This document shows positions 1 through 9,585 of a DNA stretch of 64,000 nucleotides, in pieces; the first letter of the stretch is position 1, and every line of letters begins with the position of its first letter. The stretch spans positions 1 through 64,000 of the forward strand of contig JBEKAY010000009.1 in the NCBI GenBank assembly GCA_050015675.1, given 5' to 3'. The translations under genes and the position numbers were made by a program. Under the pieces are notes generated by a model, which was not told where the DNA came from, did no database searches, and was given only the letters and a program-made list of their open reading frames with translations. This stretch comes from Fen-1298 sp050015675. GTDB taxonomy: Bacteria > Bacteroidota > Ignavibacteria > UBA10030.

Positions 1-459
1 AATTTCCGTCGTCTTGTTGTTCGTTATGAATATCACGCTGAAAACTTTCTTGGCTTTGTCCATCTCGCTTGCATCATCATCCTTCTTCGAAAGGGTTTTT
101 GAGATGGCTTCTAATAAAAACAGTAATGTGAGGGCAAGTGTCGGCGCAGAAGCTCCCCACACTGCAATAGCACATGCAAGCAGAAGAATATGTAAACGTT
201 GAATGAATCCATATTTAATAACTGTCGATTTGCGATATTGCGACGCATTAGAAAAGTTTGCTGAGATCACTTGTGGCATAAAGTAGGCAAGATACACAAC
301 AACGGGCCATGCGCCGATAAGCACATCATCTCCACCTAACCGCTTAATCAGAGCAGGCATCATTGTCTGCACAGGAATGAGGACTCCCGTACTGATGTAG
401 AGCGCTCCTTCAATGATGTGGTAACGTTCATTTCTCGATTGCAGATCGTGTGAATTCAT
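1..459 (-). CDS. Partial MFS-like membrane transporter, N-terminal part only
   Basis: The frame is open on the minus strand from an ATG at 459 to the window edge (153 codons, no stop), so the C-terminus is missing. Residues about 20-115 look like the start of a major facilitator protein: two or three hydrophobic segments, a PQ motif after the second segment and a basic YRK loop. From about residue 116 the sequence becomes strongly charged (KKDDD, then KKVFS) where a fourth membrane helix would be expected. This is either an unusual loop or a degraded gene. Family assignment is tentative; a membrane protein is well supported. Confidence 0.5.
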   Translation of the reverse strand, partial: MNSHDLQSRNERYHIIEGALYISTGVLIPVQTMMPALIKRLGGDDVLIGAWPVVVYLAYFMPQVISANFSNASQYRKSTVIKYGFIQRLHILLLACAIAVWGASAPTLALTLLFLLEAISKTLSKKDDDASEMDKAKKVFSVIFITNNKTTEI

Positions 460-474
460 GTTCTCTCTATAACA

Positions 475-501
475 AAAAAGGTCACGCTCAGTGACCTTTT
501 C
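475..501 (-). terminator. Intrinsic terminator after the response regulator gene
   Basis: Perfect 10-bp stem AAAAGGTCAC / GTGACCTTTT with a 5-nt loop at 476-500. On the minus strand it is followed by a T run. It lies between the stop of the receiver gene (529) and the start of the next minus-strand gene (459). Confidence 0.8.
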
Positions 502-528
502 CATTCAACATCGTTAAGCGTATTCCTG

Positions 529-933
529 CTACTTCCGCATTTTATCGGCAAAGAGCTGGGCAACTTTTTCAATATCATAGCCGACTTTTGGCAGATAGAT
601 TCCACCATATTTTTCGACCATCGATTTCAATGTGTCGTATGCGTCGGCACTGCAAAAAAAAGTTGGCGTTGTCTTATTCGGACCTTCTTTCTTCGCTAAT
701 TGGAGAAGTGCGATACCCGGAAGATGCCCTTTCAAGTTGTTATCTTTAAAATCGTTATCGAGGATTATCAAATTGAAAACTTCAGATTTTATCTTCGCCC
801 ATGTCTCCACACTCGTAGCTGTCTCAACGATTTCAATCTCATCTCCTAAAATAGCGGTGACAACTTCGAGCGCAAAGCCATGGGATTTACGCTGTCCATC
901 ATCGTCATCTGCTACGAGAACTTTATACGGCAT
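529..933 (-). CDS. Single-domain response regulator (receiver only)
   Basis: A 134-residue protein consisting of one CheY-like receiver domain and no output domain. The acidic pocket (D9-D12) follows the first beta strand, the likely phosphoacceptor is D59 in LIILDND, the switch residue is S95 in FFCSAD and the conserved lysine is K116 in YLPK. It would receive phosphate from a histidine kinase, but no kinase gene lies nearby, so the partner is unknown. An insertion around residues 60-72 (KDNNLKGH) makes the loop after D59 longer than usual. It is transcribed alone, with a strong terminator just downstream. Confidence 0.85.
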   Translation of the reverse strand: MPYKVLVADDDDGQRKSHGFALEVVTAILGDEIEIVETATSVETWAKIKSEVFNLIILDNDFKDNNLKGHLPGIALLQLAKKEGPNKTTPTFFCSADAYDTLKSMVEKYGGIYLPKVGYDIEKVAQLFADKMRK

Positions 934-1044
934 TAGATCATTATCTCGATTAGAAATACTTTGGTATTTTTATACTACAAACTTTTCATGGTAAAAACAA
1001 TAACCCTTTGCATGCATTAAAGCTTAGAATAAATGCGGTTATTA

Positions 1045-2790
1045 TCAATGCGTAAACACAACTGTACCGCCAAGCACTGTTGATTCTACTTGGATAGTTG
1101 GTATTTCAATTACAGGGCAACGGAATATGTCCTTTGAAATAACAATAAAGTCTGCAAGTTTTCCGCGTTCAAGCGATCCTTTCAGGTTTTCCTCAAATGC
1201 CGCATACGCCGCCCATGTTGTGAACCCTCGGACTGCTTCTTCCCGCGTCATTTTCTCTGAGGCGTACCATCCATTAACAAACGCTGCTGTATCAGAGTAA
1301 TCATCGGCAGGAGGCTGAAAATATTTGCGCACATCATCAATATTTTTCGGCACACCGTTCTTATCCTGTCGCGTGCACGCCGCATAAATTCCAAAAAATG
1401 GATTTGGACTTTCGACAGGAAAGTCTGAACCCGCTGGAATAACAACACCTGTGTTCAGCAACGATCGCCAGGCATACGCGCCGCGGATCCGTTTTGGCCC
1501 GAGCCGCGCTTCTGCCCAATACATATCCGAAGTACAATGTGTCGGCTGCATGCTCGGAATAACATCGAGCTGCTTGAAGCGAGGAATATCCTCTGGTGAT
1601 AGTACCTGTGCATGCTCAACACGCAATCTTGCAAATATAGATTGATGTTTTTTCAATGCCGATTCGTATGCGTTAAGGATAATATGATTCGCCCTGTCGC
1701 CAATGGCATGCGTGCATACTTGAAAACCATAATCCAGCGATTCATCTACTAACTTTTGTAATTCTTCTTTTGAAAGCATAGTCAGTCCACGATTGTTTGG
1801 ATCATCAGAATATGGTTCGATCAGCGCAGCTCCGCGAGAACCCAACGCACCATCGATATATATTTTTAATGCGCGAATAGTAAGCTTGTTGTTTCCATAT
1901 CCGATCAGCTTTCCTTCCTTTTTCATGTTATTCCACAACTCGCCCGGGCCATCAATCGCAGCATACACACGGAGAGGAAATTTATTTTCATCGATTATTT
2001 TCTTGTAAAATTCAACTTGCTTTGCATCCACTCCCATTTCTTGAACCGATGTCAATCCTACCGAAGCACATTCTTCCGTTGCAAGTCGAATCGCTTCGCG
2101 TATTTCCTGTTCATTTGGCTCAGGTACGAATTTGTAAATCAATTCCATTGCTGCATCAATAAAGACTCCGGTTGGTTCTCCGCTGGCATAGCGCACAATT
2201 TTACCGCCGGGTGGATCAGGCGTTTGTCTATTCACACCGGCAATTTTTAAAGCGCGCATGTTCACCCAACAGGCATGTCCGTCAACACGAACGAGATAGA
2301 CAGGATTATCCTGTGCATTCCTATCCAATAATTTTTGGATTGGAAACGATTTCGTCTGCCATTCATTTTGATCCCAACCGCTTCCGCGAATCCACTGTTC
2401 CGGTTTTGATACAGCCGCTCGCTGTGCAATTTTCTCTGCCGCTTCTTTTTCAGAATGCGTTCCAATGAGATCAACTGTCATTCGAGCAAGGCCAAGCCCG
2501 AAAAGATGACAATGCGCATCAATGAGTCCGGGCAACACCGTCTTCCCATCCAGATCGATAATCTTTCTTGCTTTAAATTTTCGTTCGATGTACTCGCTTT
2601 TTCCTATTCCAACAATTTTGTCACTCGCAATCGCCATTGCTTCTGCGATGGTACTGTTTGAATCCATCGTATAAATGCGGCAGTTGACATATATGGTGTC
2701 TGCGCGTTCAGGCATATATCGGTTGAAGAAGACAACGATGACAACTCCTGCGATCACAAACAAGATGAACCACTTGAGTTGAGGCTGCAT
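1045..2790 (-). CDS. Membrane-anchored YtcJ-like amidohydrolase
   Basis: A 581-residue metal-dependent hydrolase of the amidohydrolase superfamily, YtcJ/AepA type. A single N-terminal hydrophobic segment (about residues 8-24) is an uncleaved anchor or signal, so the enzyme probably works outside the cytoplasmic membrane. Metal-site motifs are in order: DAHCHLFGLG near residue 93, THAIGDRA and RLRVEHAQV in the middle, and AGSDFPVES towards the end. Substrate cannot be read from sequence; the family acts on amides or cyclic imides. The start at 2790 has a good GAGGAA ribosome site. The gene stands alone between a receiver gene and a divergent polysaccharide unit. Confidence 0.85.
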   Translation of the reverse strand: MQPQLKWFILFVIAGVVIVVFFNRYMPERADTIYVNCRIYTMDSNSTIAEAMAIASDKIVGIGKSEYIERKFKARKIIDLDGKTVLPGLIDAHCHLFGLGLARMTVDLIGTHSEKEAAEKIAQRAAVSKPEQWIRGSGWDQNEWQTKSFPIQKLLDRNAQDNPVYLVRVDGHACWVNMRALKIAGVNRQTPDPPGGKIVRYASGEPTGVFIDAAMELIYKFVPEPNEQEIREAIRLATEECASVGLTSVQEMGVDAKQVEFYKKIIDENKFPLRVYAAIDGPGELWNNMKKEGKLIGYGNNKLTIRALKIYIDGALGSRGAALIEPYSDDPNNRGLTMLSKEELQKLVDESLDYGFQVCTHAIGDRANHIILNAYESALKKHQSIFARLRVEHAQVLSPEDIPRFKQLDVIPSMQPTHCTSDMYWAEARLGPKRIRGAYAWRSLLNTGVVIPAGSDFPVESPNPFFGIYAACTRQDKNGVPKNIDDVRKYFQPPADDYSDTAAFVNGWYASEKMTREEAVRGFTTWAAYAAFEENLKGSLERGKLADFIVISKDIFRCPVIEIPTIQVESTVLGGTVVFTH

Positions 2791-3118
2791 AGTAATTCCT
2801 CACGGATATGAGATGACTCATTCCAATAAAGACTTTGCGATTGTGAAAATTGATTTATCAGTATATTTGAATGCTAATGTACCTTGTGGAAAAGGAAATT
2901 GCAAACGAAATTCAAGTTTGGGCAAAAGCGAAATGCGTAATTAATCGATTCATTCTTGATTCCACTCCAATAATCTACTAACTTGATTGTAGAACATGTG
3001 ATTCAAAAAACAGCCCGCATTGGTGCGATGCCCCTCAACCCTTTACGGGCTGTTTGTCTAATCATCCTTTTGAAAAAGAATACGTATTGATAGAATAATG
3101 AGATTGATAAAAGGCTTC
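2791..3118. other. Intergenic region between divergent genes, with a long-loop hairpin
   Basis: No gene is seen. It contains an inverted repeat AAACAGCCCG (3008-3017) / CGGGCTGTTT (3046-3055) with a 28-nt loop, followed by TTGTC. Being upstream of the large polysaccharide gene it could be a leader attenuator or simply an isolated hairpin. Promoters for both flanking genes must lie here but none is clear enough to call. Confidence 0.5.
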
Positions 3119-6100
3119 ATGAAAAAAACTTTCTGGATTTTTCTTCTCCTTTTCACCTATTCCATAAATCAGAAAGCCCTTGCTCTTGCAACGGACAAAC
3201 CATCGGTCAAGAAAATTTTAATAGTTGTGCAAGGCACATCAAGTTTGAAGAACTTCGCAATAGGGGATGGCCGCCAACTTGCCACATTACTAGGACATTT
3301 TAATACATCGGCAATTGTTAAAGGCGTCCAAGATTACAAATTCGGTGAACTGAGTAATTATGATTATACATTTTATGTTGGTTTCGAAATGCACAATGAG
3401 GTACCGACAAAATTTCTCTTAGACGTTTATAACACAAACAAACCGGTCATTTGGCTGAGCACTGGTATGGTAGAGTTTTGCCAGCGATACGATATGAAAA
3501 AGAAATTTGGCTTTACGGTAAGCGGAATTGATTCCATCGCAAAGTTCGATCAAGTAACGGCAAATGGTACGGTGTTCACAAAGGGCGAACCTCGCCTTGG
3601 CATGATTCATGTCAGCAATCCAAACATTGCAAAGGTTATTGCAAGAGCATTTTCGACCACCAAGCAGAAAGAATCACCATACGCCATCTCTGCAAAAAAT
3701 CTCATGTACTTTGCCGATTCACCATTTGCTTATGCTATTCCTGGTGATCACTATAATTATTTCGCTGACTTACTGCACGATATCCTCAAAGAAAATCATG
3801 AGACCTCGCATCGCGCAATGATTCGCATCGAGGATGTAACGTTATTTGAAAATCCTGATAACCTCCGCGAAGTTGCAGATATTCTCTCCAGCCGCGGTAT
3901 TCCGTTTATGGTTGGTGTTATTCCTTTTTATGTTGACCCTGATGAAGGAATACGTTTGAGTTTATCTGATAAACCGGATATTGTCGATGCATTGCAATAT
4001 ATGGTACGCAATGGCGGCACCATTGTGATGCATGGAATAACGCACCAATATAAAGGCAAAACAGCGGCAGATTATGAATTTTGGGATGACAACACCAACG
4101 GACCTATAAAAGGTGAAACAGAAGAAGGCGATGCCCACAAAATTGAAATGGGCATTCAAGAATTAATGAAAAATGGAATATATCCTCTTGTATGGGAAAC
4201 GCCTCATTACACCGCTTCTTTCATACTTTATAAAACAATAGCAAAATATTTTAGTACCGCTTGCGAACAGCGGCTTGCTATGGAAGACGCCGACTTCAGT
4301 CAGTACTTCCCTTATATTATTAATAAAGATTTGTTCGGACAAACGATCTATCCAGAAAATCTTGGCTATGTCCCCTTGAATCCGGACAAAGAAGCAAGCC
4401 GTGCCTCTGTCGATCAACTTTTAAAGTATGCCAAAGCACAATTATATGTTCGCGATGGTGTTGTAGGTGCATTCTTTCATGCCTTCCTCGATCTTGATCT
4501 CTTAAAACAACTTGCCGATGGATTTGAAGAACTAGGATACACTTTTATCGATATGCGAGAAGAAACGAATTGGGTCAAGACAAAGGATCATATCATCCTT
4601 TCCGGTACACAAGATTATTCTATTACTCTGCAAGATCAATATTTATCGGAAGCTTATTTCGACAAGACAGGCGAAGTACGAGATCGAATAATTTCTGAGA
4701 AGCGCCTCCTTGGGAATATTACGAAGCACATAACTTTAGAGCCAGACGAGTTCTATAAAGCTGAACCGATAGAATTCCGCGAACGCAAACAGACATTCCT
4801 CGAGAAAGCCGTCTCCAAAGTAGATCGTATCTATGACAATATTTTTACTAGGGAAGAAGATTGGAAGCCGGCACGTGTAATGCTGTTATGGAATCACTTC
4901 GCGCGCGGTGCGTTTTACAATGATCAAGCATCGTTTGCATCGGCATTTCGAAGTGTCAACATAATGGTAGATACCGTGTTTCTTGGACAACCTGTACATC
5001 CGGATCAACACAATCTTCTTATTGTTCCCGCATCAATCGCAGATTCACTTGCGGATGAAGATTTTTCTGCTATAACAAACTACGTGGCATCTGGCGGAAA
5101 TATCGTTATTGATTTCAAAACCGACCTTGCGAAAGAGTTTGGGATTGATTATGCCAGTACACGTATCAATGTGCGTCGCGTTCGAGACAACCTGTTTCCC
5201 GAAGAACAAATCGTTTGGCGATATTCAGAACTTGTGAACAAATTTGATACCGACCATCTTGATAAAGTCTTCTGTGCCGATGAAGTAACCGAGACGCCGA
5301 TGGTCATAGGCAAACATTACGGTAAGGGAAAAATTCTGTACATCAACTCGCGTTTCGATCCGTATTCACAGCAAGGATATTCTCAATATCCATTCTTCAT
5401 TGAGTATGTCCGCCGGTTCTTTCAGCTGCGTCCGATTGTGAGGCGCGAACAGGTTGAAGTTTTTTTCGAACCCGGATATAGATCTCTCTATAGTATCGAA
5501 AACCTCATCCGCTCATGGGTGGCAAACGGTATTCGCATTGTCCATGTTGCAGGATGGCATCAATATCCAAAGTACACATATGATTATGCTCGTTTGATTC
5601 GTCTTGCACATGCAAACGGCATTCTTGTATATGCGTGGTTGGAGCCGCCGCAATTAAGTCAAATGTTTTGGGCTAATCATCCGGAGTGGCGGGAAAAGAA
5701 CGTGAATGGCGATGATGCGAAGGCATCTTGGCGATATCCTTTGGCATTGACTGACACGCTTTGTGTTAAAGAGATGACAAGTGAGTTTCGTGCATTTCTT
5801 GAATCATGCGACTGGGATGGAGTCGATCTTGCAGAATTGCATTTTGAAGCAGGCAAAGGATTTGAACAACCAGCTCTTTTTACTCCCGGCCATTCGTCTG
5901 CAAAGCTTGAGTTGAAACGAAAGTATGGTATCGATCTTAAAGCGGCATTCGATTCACTTTCTCCATCATTTTGGAAAACCAATGCGGTAGTGAAGAATAC
6001 AATTATCAACTATCGCGTGCAAAAGATACAAAGTGTTTATGAAATATTACTCAAGACATTCAGCATCATCGCAAAAACAAAACCGGGATTCCAAATTATC

Positions 6101-7072
6101 GTCACGGCTTTCGACACGTATGGCTCGCCGGAACTTCGCGAGCAATTCGGAGCTGATATGCATAGCGTTCTCGACCTTCAAAAACAATATGGATTTACAT
6201 TACAAGTCGAAGATCCTCAATCGAAATGGTCCATTGATCCACGGCGCTATATAGATATAGGAAAGCAGTACAGTAAACTGATTGATTCCTCCAAACTAAT
6301 GCTGGATTTGAACATTCTTAACTTCCGCAACAAGGATGCAATCATCCCATTCCCGACACTTATCCAAACTGGAACTGAAAGTTTTCAGCTCATTCGCTCT
6401 GCATCGCTTGGTGCTCCACGTTTTACGATTTATTCTGAGTCAAGCGTCAATCCTCAAGACTTAAGTCTTTTTTCAAATGCACTTGCAAGTGACGTTCATT
6501 ATCGTTTCACTGAATCCGGGATAAACGTGCAAACAGCGTCTTCATTCGTGCTGCGCCTTCCAAAAGAAATAACAGAAATCACGTTGGATGGAACTCCATT
6601 GCCGCCGTTTCGAGATAATCGGTATGTGATTCCGGCAGGCGAACATTCGATTTTATTGACACCGCAGACCGCAAGTAATTTCTCTACGCATGAACTCCAA
6701 ACGCGCATTATGTCTGCAACTGGAGAAATCAAATCTGTTAATTACGGTTTGCGGGATATCACTCTGAATTACATTTCCGATGCGCGCATGCTGATTTCTT
6801 TGAGCAATATGCCTACATCGGTAACAGTCGATGGTTCTCCAGTGGATTTTACGGTGATGAAAGGAAACGATTGCTTCAGTATCTTCCTTCCTCCTGGCAG
6901 CCATAAAACTAACATTATTGCCGGTGATCGGTTTGCATACGGAATCAATTTTACCAGCTTCTGGTCAACGACAGCAATTGCGGTATTCAGCGCGCTAGCG
7001 ATTTCATTGCTTATATTAATGTACTTGTATCTGAAATTCGTTAAACGCACTGCAGAAAATCGGAAGGTGTGA
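3119..7072 (+). CDS. Giant exopolysaccharide deacetylase-like / TIM-barrel membrane protein
   Basis: About 1317 residues. The ATG at 3119 is preferred over the upstream one at 3098 because it follows AAAAGG and begins a signal peptide (MKKTFWIFLLLF). Domain order: N-terminal GATase-like region (about 30-190); a DUF2334 polysaccharide-deacetylase-like domain (about 230-460) with MIRIEDV and MHGITHQ motifs; a second GATase/beta-galactosidase-trimerisation-like region (about 600-690, ASGGNIVIDF); a TIM-barrel glycoside-hydrolase-like domain (about 780-1090, WLEPP and GVDLAELHFE); beta-rich repeats; and one C-terminal membrane helix with a basic tail, so the bulk is outside. The next gene, 6 bp downstream, is a synthase. 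Deacetylase plus hydrolase beside a GT2 recalls PgaB-PgaC; that parallel is inference. Confidence 0.7.
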   Translation: MKKTFWIFLLLFTYSINQKALALATDKPSVKKILIVVQGTSSLKNFAIGDGRQLATLLGHFNTSAIVKGVQDYKFGELSNYDYTFYVGFEMHNEVPTKFLLDVYNTNKPVIWLSTGMVEFCQRYDMKKKFGFTVSGIDSIAKFDQVTANGTVFTKGEPRLGMIHVSNPNIAKVIARAFSTTKQKESPYAISAKNLMYFADSPFAYAIPGDHYNYFADLLHDILKENHETSHRAMIRIEDVTLFENPDNLREVADILSSRGIPFMVGVIPFYVDPDEGIRLSLSDKPDIVDALQYMVRNGGTIVMHGITHQYKGKTAADYEFWDDNTNGPIKGETEEGDAHKIEMGIQELMKNGIYPLVWETPHYTASFILYKTIAKYFSTACEQRLAMEDADFSQYFPYIINKDLFGQTIYPENLGYVPLNPDKEASRASVDQLLKYAKAQLYVRDGVVGAFFHAFLDLDLLKQLADGFEELGYTFIDMREETNWVKTKDHIILSGTQDYSITLQDQYLSEAYFDKTGEVRDRIISEKRLLGNITKHITLEPDEFYKAEPIEFRERKQTFLEKAVSKVDRIYDNIFTREEDWKPARVMLLWNHFARGAFYNDQASFASAFRSVNIMVDTVFLGQPVHPDQHNLLIVPASIADSLADEDFSAITNYVASGGNIVIDFKTDLAKEFGIDYASTRINVRRVRDNLFPEEQIVWRYSELVNKFDTDHLDKVFCADEVTETPMVIGKHYGKGKILYINSRFDPYSQQGYSQYPFFIEYVRRFFQLRPIVRREQVEVFFEPGYRSLYSIENLIRSWVANGIRIVHVAGWHQYPKYTYDYARLIRLAHANGILVYAWLEPPQLSQMFWANHPEWREKNVNGDDAKASWRYPLALTDTLCVKEMTSEFRAFLESCDWDGVDLAELHFEAGKGFEQPALFTPGHSSAKLELKRKYGIDLKAAFDSLSPSFWKTNAVVKNTIINYRVQKIQSVYEILLKTFSIIAKTKPGFQIIVTAFDTYGSPELREQFGADMHSVLDLQKQYGFTLQVEDPQSKWSIDPRRYIDIGKQYSKLIDSSKLMLDLNILNFRNKDAIIPFPTLIQTGTESFQLIRSASLGAPRFTIYSESSVNPQDLSLFSNALASDVHYRFTESGINVQTASSFVLRLPKEITEITLDGTPLPPFRDNRYVIPAGEHSILLTPQTASNFSTHELQTRIMSATGEIKSVNYGLRDITLNYISDARMLISLSNMPTSVTVDGSPVDFTVMKGNDCFSIFLPPGSHKTNIIAGDRFAYGINFTSFWSTTAIAVFSALAISLLILMYLYLKFVKRTAENRKV

Positions 7073-7078
7073 TATTCT

Positions 7079-8356
7079 ATGACTGTTCTAGAAGTTGATC
7101 TAAGTTTTCTTTTTGTTATTGCGGTCATTTTAATTTGGTTCACAATCGCGTACCAGTTCATACTCACAGTGTTTGGTTATATCAACTGTGTTCGTTCACT
7201 GCGCGAGAAACGTGAAGTGGATAAACGCACGTTCGAATATCCCTCTTGTTCAATTCTGATTCCTGCGCATAATGAAGAAAAAGTGATCGGCGCTACCATT
7301 GAATCAATGCTTCGACTTGAATATCCCAAAGACAAACTTCAGATCATCGTTATTAACGACGGGTCAAATGATAATACCAAAAGTATTATAACCCATTATG
7401 CATCGTTAGATGCACGCGTGCAACTATTCGATATACCAAAAGGCGAAGGCGGCAAAGGGAAATCCCGAACGCTTAATCTTGGTATGAAACAAGCCACGGG
7501 TGACATCATCGCTATTTTCGACGCTGACAACACGCCAGATAAAGATTCACTTCGGTATCTCGTTGCACAATTATTGGACAACAAAGAGCTCGGCGCTGTC
7601 ATAGGAAAGTTTCGCACAGTGAATAAAAAAGCCACGCTTCTCACGCGCTTCATCAACATTGAGACACTCAGCTTCCAATTGATGCTGCAAGCAGGCAGAT
7701 GGCAGATGCACGGTATTTCAACGTTACCGGGAACAAACTTTGTCATGTGGAGCCATCTCATACAAAAACTAGGCGGCTGGGATGAAGAAGCTTTGACGGA
7801 AGACTCAGAACTGAGCATCCGAATTTATGAAGCAGGCTACAAAATTAAGTTCATCCCCTATGCAATCACGTATGAACAAGAGCCGCAAAAGTGGGGCGTC
7901 TGGATTCGTCAGCGCATGCGATGGGTGCGCGGCAATAATTATGTCGTAAAAAAGTTCTGGAAAGAAATTCCGCACTTCAAAAATAAGAGGCTGGCATTCG
8001 ATCTACTGTACACGCTTTCGCTCTACTATATTTTCTTTGTCGCAGTCGTTTTCTCGGATATTCTGTTTATCATCAGTTTATTTAAATTGGTGGCAATTTC
8101 TTTGCCGGGCCCGTATACGTTCGTATGGGTAACATCTCTCATCTTGTTCATCTTTGAAATATTTCTTTCGATTTCGTACGATGACGAAGATAACTTTAAA
8201 AATCTCGCCATTGTTGTTTTAATGTACTTCTCCTACTGTCAATTGTGGATTTATGTAGTCATCAAAGCAGCATATCAGGATTACATCAAAAAAGAAAAAC
8301 ACATTTGGGATAAGACGATACGGTTTGATCCGCTTGCAGCGCAACCAAAGAAATAA
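7079..8356 (+). CDS. Processive family 2 glycosyltransferase (PgaC/IcaA-like)
   Basis: A 425-residue membrane glycosyltransferase that would polymerise a beta-linked polysaccharide from nucleotide sugars. One or two N-terminal membrane helices (8-35) precede the GT-A domain with IPAHNEE, VINDGS, the DxD motif in FDADNTPD, TEDSEL and the QRMRWVRG (QxxRW) motif that marks processive synthases. Several helices follow (about 315-405). It lies 6 bp after the deacetylase-like gene, so the two are one transcription unit. The product could be a poly-N-acetylglucosamine-like or other exopolysaccharide; the sugar is not readable. Its stop codon is immediately followed by the left boundary of an integrated element, which left the gene intact. 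Confidence 0.88.
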   Translation: MTVLEVDLSFLFVIAVILIWFTIAYQFILTVFGYINCVRSLREKREVDKRTFEYPSCSILIPAHNEEKVIGATIESMLRLEYPKDKLQIIVINDGSNDNTKSIITHYASLDARVQLFDIPKGEGGKGKSRTLNLGMKQATGDIIAIFDADNTPDKDSLRYLVAQLLDNKELGAVIGKFRTVNKKATLLTRFINIETLSFQLMLQAGRWQMHGISTLPGTNFVMWSHLIQKLGGWDEEALTEDSELSIRIYEAGYKIKFIPYAITYEQEPQKWGVWIRQRMRWVRGNNYVVKKFWKEIPHFKNKRLAFDLLYTLSLYYIFFVAVVFSDILFIISLFKLVAISLPGPYTFVWVTSLILFIFEIFLSISYDDEDNFKNLAIVVLMYFSYCQLWIYVVIKAAYQDYIKKEKHIWDKTIRFDPLAAQPKK

Positions 8357-8388
8357 AAAGCCATGGAATTACGCATCAGAATATTCCA

Positions 8389-8417
8389 TTGCCTGCAAAT
8401 TGTTCATTTCGTATATT
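8389..8417 (+). promoter_or_regulatory. Displaced tRNA-Gln promoter now reading towards the integrase
   Basis: TTGCCT (8389-8394), 17-bp spacer, TATATT (8412-8417). The same promoter is in the right repeat in front of the intact tRNA. Here it precedes a tRNA 5' half and then, about 120 bp on, the integrase gene, with no clear terminator between. Confidence 0.55.
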
Positions 8418-8435
8418 GAAGCAGCAACATTCTAT

Positions 8436-8473
8436 TGCCCCGTAGTGTAATTGGCAACACGCCTGACTCTGGA
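8436..8473 (+). pseudogene. 5' half of tRNA-Gln(CTG), truncated at the anticodon loop
   Basis: Identical to the first 38 nt of the intact tRNA at 15678-15750: acceptor 5' strand TGCCCCG, D-arm, anticodon 5' strand and loop. The 3' half is absent, so it cannot fold into a tRNA. It is the scar left at the left boundary by integration. Confidence 0.88.
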
Positions 8474-8556
8474 GTAGATTAGTTTAGCCGAATTTACTCT
8501 ACTTTCGCATAAAATCTAACTACTGCAAGCGAAACTCCAAACAAAGGAGTGTCAAA

Positions 8557-9585
8557 ATGCTTGCATCAATCACACTTTTTAAGCCATCACGGAGTAGGAA
8601 TTGGTACGTTTCTTTTACCGATTCGGACGGCAACCGGAAACAGAAAAGCACGGGCAAGAGTACCAAGCGGGAAGCACTTGGAGTGCTTACGGAATTTCAA
8701 ACGCTTCTCAAAGAGAAGTCCAAACCTATCCTACTTTCAAAGCAAGTTGAGCAGTTCCTTGAATATGCAAGGTCAAACTATCCTAAAAAGACTTTCGACG
8801 TGTACAGAGCAGCCTTGAAGCAATTTCAGGTTATCTGTGGAGACATTGCACTTGATAAGATCACAGCGAAGCAATGGGACACATACCGGATTAGAAGACT
8901 TGAACACGTCTCCCCTGTCTCTGTTAATATCGAATTGAGGACACTGAAAGCTTTTCTTAATACGGTTGTGAGGTGGGGAAACCTTGAACACAGTCCGTTT
9001 AATAAACAACCTTTCGCTACCGTGCCGGAATCTTCACCTATATTTTTCACTAAAGAAGATTTCCAGAAACTTCTTGCCGTTATCAAACAGGCGTGGCTTA
9101 GAGAAGCTGTTGTGTTCACTGTGCTAACAGGCTTGAGGCGCGGTGAATTAATTAACCTACGCTGGCAGGATGTGGACTTGCAGAGACATATTTTCACGGT
9201 GCAAAGCAATCCAACATTCAAAACGAAGCAAGGGAAAAAACGTACTCTGCCTTTGAACGAGACGGCTTTCCATTTGCTTTCATTAAAGCATTCTCAAAAT
9301 ATCGGAGATTATGTTTTCACAGTTAGGGGAAAACAGATTGCTGAAGATTGGCTTAGTCAATTATTCAAACGCTCCGTGAGAGAGACAAGTCTCAATGATA
9401 AATTGCATTGGCATTCTCTACGTTCTTCTTTTGCTTCTTGGTTAGTGATTGACGGGGTTTCAATTTATGCAGTGTCCAAGTTGTTGGGTCACTCATCAGT
9501 AGCAATCACACAGAAGCACTATGCACACTTAGCTACGGAAAATCTACATAATGATGTGAACAAGATTTCGGTATTATTTAATTGA
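8557..9585 (+). CDS. int: Tyrosine recombinase / island integrase
   Basis: A 342-residue site-specific recombinase. The N-terminal arm-binding and SAM-like core-binding regions (1-150) precede the catalytic domain with R194 in TGLRRGEL, K227/K228 in the beta hairpin, H286 and R289 in HSLR, H312 in LLGH and nucleophile Y322 in KHY. It would integrate and excise the element at the tRNA-Gln anticodon loop. The start has a strong AAAGGAG site 7-8 bp upstream. It sits 83 bp from the left repeat, the usual place for an integrase. All catalytic residues are present, so the element may still be able to move. Confidence 0.93.
   Translation: MLASITLFKPSRSRNWYVSFTDSDGNRKQKSTGKSTKREALGVLTEFQTLLKEKSKPILLSKQVEQFLEYARSNYPKKTFDVYRAALKQFQVICGDIALDKITAKQWDTYRIRRLEHVSPVSVNIELRTLKAFLNTVVRWGNLEHSPFNKQPFATVPESSPIFFTKEDFQKLLAVIKQAWLREAVVFTVLTGLRRGELINLRWQDVDLQRHIFTVQSNPTFKTKQGKKRTLPLNETAFHLLSLKHSQNIGDYVFTVRGKQIAEDWLSQLFKRSVRETSLNDKLHWHSLRSSFASWLVIDGVSIYAVSKLLGHSSVAITQKHYAHLATENLHNDVNKISVLFN

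Larger units (their letters stand above)
8357..8473. repeat. Left attachment repeat (attL) of the island
   Basis: 117 bp identical to 15599-15715. It begins on the first base after the glycosyltransferase stop codon and ends at the last base of the tRNA-Gln anticodon loop (ctctgga). It therefore holds the tRNA promoter and the tRNA 5' half. The base after the repeat differs (g here, t at the right end). Confidence 0.92.

Noticed and set aside
8357..8473. Simple local duplication instead of an att site
   Set aside because: An adjacent tyrosine integrase and the exact break in the anticodon loop favour site-specific integration.
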